DNA from: Rubrivivax sp.
Lineage (GTDB): Bacteria > Pseudomonadota > Gammaproteobacteria > Burkholderiales > Burkholderiaceae_C
Assembly: GCA_016790425.1 (NCBI GenBank)
Contig: JAEUPF010000075.1
Span: forward strand, 1 to 46,613
DNA length: 46,613 bases
Reading direction: 5' to 3'
The position numbers and the translations under genes were made by a program. A model generated the notes under the pieces. It did not search any database. It worked only from the letters and a program-made list of their open reading frames with translations, and was not told where the DNA came from. Shown in pieces: positions 41,930 to 46,613 of this stretch (positions within the stretch are counted from its first letter, which is position 1; every line of letters begins with the position of its first letter).

Positions 41930-44389
41930 TCAGGCGCGCAAACGGGCGCCGAACGCCTGCGCGGCGCGGGCCACGGCGGCGGCTACGGCGGCATCGATGC
42001 GCTCGTCGGTCAGCGTCGCGGCGTCGTCGCGCAGCTCCAGCCGGTAGGCCATGCTGCGCTCGCCCGCTTCCAGGCCGCCCCCTGCGGCACCCGCGGCCGG
42101 GCGGTAGATGTCGAACAGGGTCGCCGAGCGCACCAGGCCCGCGGGGTCGGCGCGCAGGCAGGCCTCTAGCGCTGCGTGAGTGGCCTCGTCGTGGCCCGCG
42201 GCGGCGCTACCGCCGCCACCCAGCACCAGCGCCACGTCGCGCCACGCCGACTGCTGCCGCGGCACGCCTTCGAACACCGGCAGCGGCGCGCGCTGCACCT
42301 CGGCCAGGTCGAGCTCGAACAGCACCGGCGCCGCCGGCAGTTCGTAGGCCTGGCGCCAGCGCGGATGCAGCTCGCCGACGAAGCCCACGGCACGGCCCTC
42401 CAGCAGCACGCGCGCGCAGCGTCCGGGGTGCAGCGCCGGGTGCCCGGCGCGCTCGAAGCTCGGCTGCCGCGGCGCCAGCAGCGCTTCGAGGTCGCCCTTG
42501 GCGTCGAAGAAGTCGGCGGCGCGTTCGCGCACGCCCCACTGCGGCCTCTCGCTGGCGCCATAGGCCAGCGCGGCAACGCGCGGCGGCTGGTCGACCCCGG
42601 CCACGGTGAGCTCGCCGTCGCGCACGCCGCTGTCGCGGCGGTAGACGCGGCCGACCTCGAACAGGCGAACGCGCGCGGCCTTGTGCGCCAGGTTGCGCTT
42701 GAGCGCGTCGACGAGGCTGCCCATCAGGCTGGAGCGCATCACCGCCAGCGGCGCGGCGATCGGGTTCAGCACCCTGATCGGATCGGTGTTGCCGGCCAGC
42801 TCGCGCTCCCAGCGCTCCTCGACGAACGAGTAGCCGATCGTCTCCTGGTAGCCGAGCCCGGCCAGCGCATGGCGCAGCGCGTTCGCCGCCCGCCTGCCTT
42901 CGCTGCGCGGCCGCGGCGCCACCGGCGCCTGCGGGTCGGTGGTGGGCAGCTTGTCGTAGCCGACGACGCGGATCACCTCCTCGATCAGGTCTTCCTCGAT
43001 CGCAAGGTCGAAGCGCCAGGTCGGCGGCGTCACGCGCAGCACCCCCGGCTCCTCGGTGAACGCGAGGCCCAGGCGCGAGAAGACATCGGCGCATTGCGCC
43101 TGCGTCAACGGCAAGCCGATGACCTTGGCCGCGCGGGCCACGCGCATCGCCACCGGCTTGCGCTCGGGCAGCGCCAGCACCTGGTCGTCCATCGGGCCGG
43201 GTTCGCCGCCGCAGATCTCGAGGACCAGCGCGGTGATGCGCTCGATGTGCTCCACCGTCAGGGCCGGGTCGACGCCGCGCTCGAAGCGGTGGCCGGCGTC
43301 GGTGGTGAAATTGAAGCGGCGCGAGCGGCCCTGCACCGCCTCGGGCCACCAGAAGGCGGCCTCGACATAGACGTTGCGCGTGTCGTCGGACACCGCGGTC
43401 GCGTCGCCACCCATGATGCCGGCCAGCGACTCGACCGAGCGCGCGTCGGCGATGACGCCGACCTGCCCGTCGACTTCGATGGTGCTGCCGTTGAGCAGCT
43501 TCAGCGTCTCGCCGGTGCGGCCCCAGCGCACGACGAGCCTGTCGTGGATCTTGTCGAGGTCGAAGATGTGCGAGGGGCGGCCGAATTCGAACATCACGTA
43601 GTTGGAGATGTCCACCAGCGCGCTGACGCTGCGCTGGCCGCAGCGCGCCAGGCGCTGCACCATCCACGCGGGCGTGCGCGCCTTCGTGTCGACGTTGCGG
43701 ATGATGCGGCCCGAGAAGCGGCCGCACAGGTCCTTGGCCAGCACCTGCACCGGCAGCCGCTGGTCGTGCACCGGGCGGACCGGCGCGATGTGCGGCGTCT
43801 TCAGCGGCGCGCCGGTCAGTGCCGACACCTCGCGCGCGATGCCGAACACCGACAACGCATGCGCGAGGTTGGGCGTGAGCTTGAGCGTGAAGAGCGTGTC
43901 GTCCAGGTGCAGGTGCTCGCGCAGCGGCGCGCCCAGCGTCGCGTCGGCGGCGAGTTCGAGCAGGCCGGCGTGGTCATCGGCGATGCCCAGCTCCTTGGCC
44001 GAGCACAGCATGCCAGCGCTGTCGACACCGCGCAGCTTGCTGGCGCCGATGACGAACGGCGGCTGTCCTTCGGCGCTCGCGGCCGCGGGCGGAAGCCGTG
44101 CGCCCACCATCGCCAGCGGCGCGCGCAGGCCGGCGCGCGCGTTCGGCGCGCCGCAGACGATCTGCAGCAGCTCGCCGCGGCCGGCGTCGACCTTGCACAC
44201 GCGCAGGCGGTCGGCCTGCGGGTGCGGCACCGCTTCGACGATCTCGGCAACGACGACGCCGGAGAACGGCGGCGCCACCGGGCGCAACTCTTCGACCTCC
44301 ATCCCGCTCATGGTCAGGAGGTCGGCCAGCTGGCGCGTCGACAGCGGCGGATCGCAGAACTCGCGCAGCCAGGATTCGGGGAACTGCAT
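41930..44389 (-). CDS. pheT: Phenylalanine-tRNA ligase beta subunit
   Basis: 819 residues, usual length near 800. N-terminal [34 protein letters not shown], tRNA-binding domain (about 40-150: [24 protein letters not shown]), B3/B4 editing region, B5 domain, and C-terminal anticodon-binding domain ([25 protein letters not shown]). Forms the (alpha-beta)2 enzyme with PheS. The ATG at 44389 lies 48 bases after the pheS stop on the same strand. Confidence 0.97.
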   Translation of the reverse strand: MQFPESWLREFCDPPLSTRQLADLLTMSGMEVEELRPVAPPFSGVVVAEIVEAVPHPQADRLRVCKVDAGRGELLQIVCGAPNARAGLRAPLAMVGARLPPAAASAEGQPPFVIGASKLRGVDSAGMLCSAKELGIADDHAGLLELAADATLGAPLREHLHLDDTLFTLKLTPNLAHALSVFGIAREVSALTGAPLKTPHIAPVRPVHDQRLPVQVLAKDLCGRFSGRIIRNVDTKARTPAWMVQRLARCGQRSVSALVDISNYVMFEFGRPSHIFDLDKIHDRLVVRWGRTGETLKLLNGSTIEVDGQVGVIADARSVESLAGIMGGDATAVSDDTRNVYVEAAFWWPEAVQGRSRRFNFTTDAGHRFERGVDPALTVEHIERITALVLEICGGEPGPMDDQVLALPERKPVAMRVARAAKVIGLPLTQAQCADVFSRLGLAFTEEPGVLRVTPPTWRFDLAIEEDLIEEVIRVVGYDKLPTTDPQAPVAPRPRSEGRRAANALRHALAGLGYQETIGYSFVEERWERELAGNTDPIRVLNPIAAPLAVMRSSLMGSLVDALKRNLAHKAARVRLFEVGRVYRRDSGVRDGELTVAGVDQPPRVAALAYGASERPQWGVRERAADFFDAKGDLEALLAPRQPSFERAGHPALHPGRCARVLLEGRAVGFVGELHPRWRQAYELPAAPVLFELDLAEVQRAPLPVFEGVPRQQSAWRDVALVLGGGGSAAAGHDEATHAALEACLRADPAGLVRSATLFDIYRPAAGAAGGGLEAGERSMAYRLELRDDAATLTDERIDAAVAAAVARAAQAFGARLRA

Positions 44390-44437
44390 GGGACGCTTTC
44401 AGGGAACTGGGAAGGAGCGCGCGGCGCGCCGCCGCCG

Positions 44438-45493
44438 TCAGCGGAACTGCGACAGGAAGCGCAGGTCGCCGTCGAACATCAGCCTCAGGTCGTCGATGCC
44501 ATAGCGCAGCATCGCCAGGCGGTCGCCGCCCATGCCGAACGCGAAGCCGATGTGGTGCTCGGGGTCGAGCCCGAAGTTGCGCACGACGTTCGGGTGCACC
44601 TGGCCCGAGCCGGCCACCTCCAGCCAGCGGCCGGCCAGCGGCCCGGTGCGGAATGCGATGTCGATCTCGGCGCTCGGCTCGGTGAACGGGAAGAAGCTCG
44701 GCCGGAAGCGCACGTCGAAGTCGCTGGTCTCGAAGAACTCGCGCACGAAGCCGGTGAAGACGACTTTCAGGTCCTTGAAGCTGACGTTCTCGCCGATCCA
44801 CAGCCCCTCGACCTGATGGAACATCGGCGAGTGCGTCGCGTCGCTGTCGACGCGGTAGACGCGCCCGGGCGCGATGACGCGGATCTCGGGCACCGGCAGC
44901 CCTTGCGCCTCGGCGGCGGCATACCGCGCCGCGTGCGCGCGGGCGTAGCGAACCTGCATCGGGCTCGTGTGCGGGCGCAGGTTCAGCCAGCGGCCCTCGG
45001 CGTCCTTCATGTCGACGTAGAAGGTGTCCTGCATCGAGCGCGCCGGATGGTTCTCGGGATTGTTCAGCGCCGTGAAGCTCATCCAGTCGGTCTCGATCTC
45101 GGGGCCCTCGGCGACGTCGAAGCCCATGCTGGCGAAGATGGCCTCGATGCGCTCGAGCGTGCGCGTCACCGGGTGCAGGCCGCCGGCGCCGCGCCGGCGG
45201 CCGGGCAGCGTGACATCCAGCGCCTGCGCCTCGAGCTGCGCCTGCAGTTCGGCCTCGGCCAGCGCGTCGCGGCGCGCCTGCAGGGCCGCCTCGATGCGCG
45301 CCTTGACCTGGTTGATCTCGGCGCCGCGCGTCTTCTTCTGCTCGACCGAGGCCCCGGCAAGCGCCTTCAGCAACTCGGTGACGCGGCCGCCCTTGCCGAG
45401 GAAGCGCGCCTTGGCGTTCTCCAGTTCGGCCGGCGTGGGCGCGGCTTCGAACTCGGCACAGGCCGCGTTCACGAGGGTGTCGAGATCACTCAT
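44438..45493 (-). CDS. pheS: Phenylalanine-tRNA ligase alpha subunit
   Basis: 351 residues. N-terminal coiled coil (about 1-85), then the class II catalytic core: [50 protein letters not shown] (motif 2), and the C-terminal [43 protein letters not shown] (motif 3). ATG 45493 was chosen by homology; the longer frame to 45802 runs into rplT on another frame. A hairpin terminator/attenuator lies between rplT and pheS. Confidence 0.97.
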   Translation of the reverse strand: MSDLDTLVNAACAEFEAAPTPAELENAKARFLGKGGRVTELLKALAGASVEQKKTRGAEINQVKARIEAALQARRDALAEAELQAQLEAQALDVTLPGRRRGAGGLHPVTRTLERIEAIFASMGFDVAEGPEIETDWMSFTALNNPENHPARSMQDTFYVDMKDAEGRWLNLRPHTSPMQVRYARAHAARYAAAEAQGLPVPEIRVIAPGRVYRVDSDATHSPMFHQVEGLWIGENVSFKDLKVVFTGFVREFFETSDFDVRFRPSFFPFTEPSAEIDIAFRTGPLAGRWLEVAGSGQVHPNVVRNFGLDPEHHIGFAFGMGGDRLAMLRYGIDDLRLMFDGDLRFLSQFR

Positions 45494-45549
45494 CGGTGTT
45501 GTCTTCGGACTGCTGCGTTGCGCGGCGAGGCTCGCGGCGCAGAAAGACG

Positions 45550-45576
45550 AAAGGCCGCCCCGAGGTGACGGCCTTT
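45550..45576 (-). terminator. Hairpin between rplT and pheS (attenuator or terminator)
   Basis: AAAGGCCG (45550-45557) and CGGCCTTT (45569-45576) pair exactly, loop 11. On the minus strand the stem runs into TTTCGTCTTTC, a broken U-run. No Phe-rich leader peptide can be seen upstream, so if it regulates pheST it is unlike the E. coli leader. Confidence 0.65.
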
Positions 45577-45624
45577 CCTGTTGCTCGAGCGGGCCGCCGT
45601 CGGTTCGAAGGCGGCCGCGGGGAC

Positions 45625-45981
45625 TCAAGCGAGCTGGGCCTTCACCTTCGCGACGATGCTGCCGAAGGCGGCCGGGTCGTTGACGGCGAGATCGGCCAGG
45701 ACCTTGCGGTCGATGTCGATCTGCGCCTTCTTCAGGCCGGCCATGAACTTGCTGTAGCTCACGCCCAGCTCGCGGCTGGCGGCGTTGATGCGCGCGATCC
45801 ACAGCTGGCGGAAGACGCGCTTGCGGGTCCGGCGGTCGCGGTAGGCGTACTGCCCCGCCTTCATCACCGCTTCCTTGGCGATGCGGAAGACGTTCTTGCG
45901 GCGGCCGCGGAAGCCCTTGGCCAGGGCGAGGACCTTCTTGTGGCGGGCGTGCGCGGTGACACCACGTTTGACGCGAGGCAT
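45625..45981 (-). CDS. rplT: 50S ribosomal protein L20
   Basis: 118 residues, the standard length. [55 protein letters not shown] is the conserved basic N-terminal helix, followed by [21 protein letters not shown]. It binds 23S rRNA early in 50S assembly, and in enteric bacteria represses its own operon. AAGGAGCACAC precedes the ATG at 45981. rpmI lies 35 bases upstream. Confidence 0.98.
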   Translation of the reverse strand: MPRVKRGVTAHARHKKVLALAKGFRGRRKNVFRIAKEAVMKAGQYAYRDRRTRKRVFRQLWIARINAASRELGVSYSKFMAGLKKAQIDIDRKVLADLAVNDPAAFGSIVAKVKAQLA

Positions 45982-46016
45982 GTGTGTGCTCCTTCGTAGA
46001 CGTCAGTGGTGGCGGG

Positions 46017-46220
46017 TCACAGGCCGGCGAACGGCAGCATCGCCGCCATGTGGCCCATGTTGGTCTCGTGCACGTTGGCCGCGCCGCGCAGGTGGCGCTT
46101 GCGGGTGGTGCTCTTCTTGGTGAGGATGTGGCGCTTGAAGGCCTGACCTCGCTTCACGGTGCCGCCGGGGCGCACGCGGAAGCGCTTCTTCGCGCTGCTC
46201 TTGGTCTTCATCTTGGGCAT
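46017..46220 (-). CDS. rpmI: 50S ribosomal protein L35
   Basis: 67 residues: [44 protein letters not shown], and [14 protein letters not shown]. The ATG at 46220 follows AAGGAGCAGTC. The longer open frame upstream (to 46313) is the leader between infC and rpmI. Confidence 0.98.
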   Translation of the reverse strand: MPKMKTKSSAKKRFRVRPGGTVKRGQAFKRHILTKKSTTRKRHLRGAANVHETNMGHMAAMLPFAGL

Positions 46221-46298
46221 GACTGCTCCTTCTAGGTTGCCCCTGCAGGCGGCACCGGTGCGGTGCGCTTGGTCGGCCTGCAACGGCTTGGATGCTCG

Positions 46299-46322
46299 GG
46301 CGGGGGTGACCAAACCCCCGCC
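46299..46322 (-). promoter_or_regulatory. GC-rich hairpin between infC and rpmI
   Basis: GGCGGGGGT (46299-46307) and ACCCCCGCC (46314-46322) form a perfect 9-bp stem with a 6-base loop. No U-run follows on the minus strand, so it is not a classic terminator. It may relate to L20 control of this operon, as known in E. coli, but no matching structure is proven here. Confidence 0.45.
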
Positions 46323-46343
46323 TTCGCGAACAACTCTTTTCAG

Positions 46344-46613
46344 CTACTTCCTCTTGGGGGCCAGCACCATGATCATCTGGCGCCCTTCGAGCTTGGGCAT
46401 GTGCTCGACCACCGCCACGTCGGCCAGTTCGTCGCGGATGCGCTCGAGCATGCGCATGCCGATGTCCTGGTGGGTGATCTCGCGGCCCCGGAACCGCAGC
46501 GTCACCTTGCCCTTGTCGCCGTCCTCGGCGATGAAGCGGCGAAGGTTCCGCATCTTGATGTTGTAGTCGCCGTCGTCGGTGCCGGGCCGGAACTTCACTT
46601 CCTTGACCTCGAT
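46344..46613 (-). CDS. infC: Translation initiation factor IF-3, C-terminal part (5' end beyond window)
   Basis: 89 residues readable, open to the right edge of the window. They are the IF-3 C-terminal domain: [43 protein letters not shown], and [14 protein letters not shown] at the end. It binds the 30S subunit and checks initiator tRNA. It heads the rpmI-rplT-pheST block; the AUU start typical of infC is outside the window. Confidence 0.96.
   Translation of the reverse strand: MEVKEVKFRPGTDDGDYNIKMRNLRRFIAEDGDKGKVTLRFRGREITHQDIGMRMLERIRDELADVAVVEHMPKLEGRQMIMVLAPKRK

Noticed and set aside
45494-45624. A Phe-rich leader peptide controlling pheST
   Set aside because: No short frame with a run of Phe codons is present before the hairpin.
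1-46613. CRISPR arrays
   Set aside because: The tandem arrays seen have adjoining units of 8-14 bp without spacers; none has the repeat-spacer pattern.

Overview
This is a GC-rich window with tightly packed operons. Gene content and order point to a betaproteobacterium, most likely Burkholderiales: the infC-rpmI-rplT-pheS-pheT-ihfA-merR block ending at a tRNA-Pro, Bug-type binding proteins, and Xsc, SauS and SauT sequences close to what I recall from Cupriavidus-like bacteria. This placement is inference from content; no database was searched.

Region 1 (1-8.2 kb). A TetR regulator heads a minus-strand operon. It continues with the cobalamin-binding small subunit and the large subunit of an acyl-CoA mutase of unknown substrate, a one-piece fusion of a MeaB-type GTPase chaperone with a PaaI-type thioesterase, and livG-livH-livM (livM runs off the left edge). 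A thiolase is divergent from tetR. A perfect 14-bp palindrome between them is the likely TetR operator.

Region 2 (8.3-30 kb). This is a C2-sulfonate catabolic island. Every route converges on sulfoacetaldehyde, which Xsc splits into acetyl phosphate and sulfite. Taurine enters by TauABC and is oxidised by TauX/TauY. Sulfoacetate is activated by SauT and reduced by SauS. A GMC dehydrogenase plus TRAP transporter operon fits isethionate uptake and oxidation (an IseJ/IseKLM-like role, inferred). Acetate kinase is encoded directly behind xsc, and a TauE/SafE exporter that could expel sulfite lies behind tauY. A MocR-type regulator (TauR) follows tauC. I find a shared motif, a GC-rich 16-mer with core CAACTGGC, at the same distance from a -10-like hexamer at xsc, tauX and tauY, and a variant at tauA. 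It is a candidate TauR operator. The aerobic cobaltochelatase genes cobS and cobT lie between xsc and the sau genes.

Region 3 (31.8-40.8 kb). A badI-like ring-cleaving hydrolase gene is followed by a decayed stretch with an XRE-type helix-turn-helix remnant. Then comes a defence island: hsdM, an Abi_2/AbiF-type HEPN gene preceded by a small structured RNA locus, hsdS and hsdR. It stops close to the 3' end of tRNA-Pro(GGG).

Region 4 (40.8-46.6 kb). Core translation genes on the minus strand: tRNA-Pro, a MerR regulator, ihfA, pheT, pheS, rplT, rpmI and the 3' part of infC.

Short tandem repeats of 8, 9, 12 and 14 bp sit at gene junctions throughout the first 19 kb, sometimes exactly at start or stop codons.
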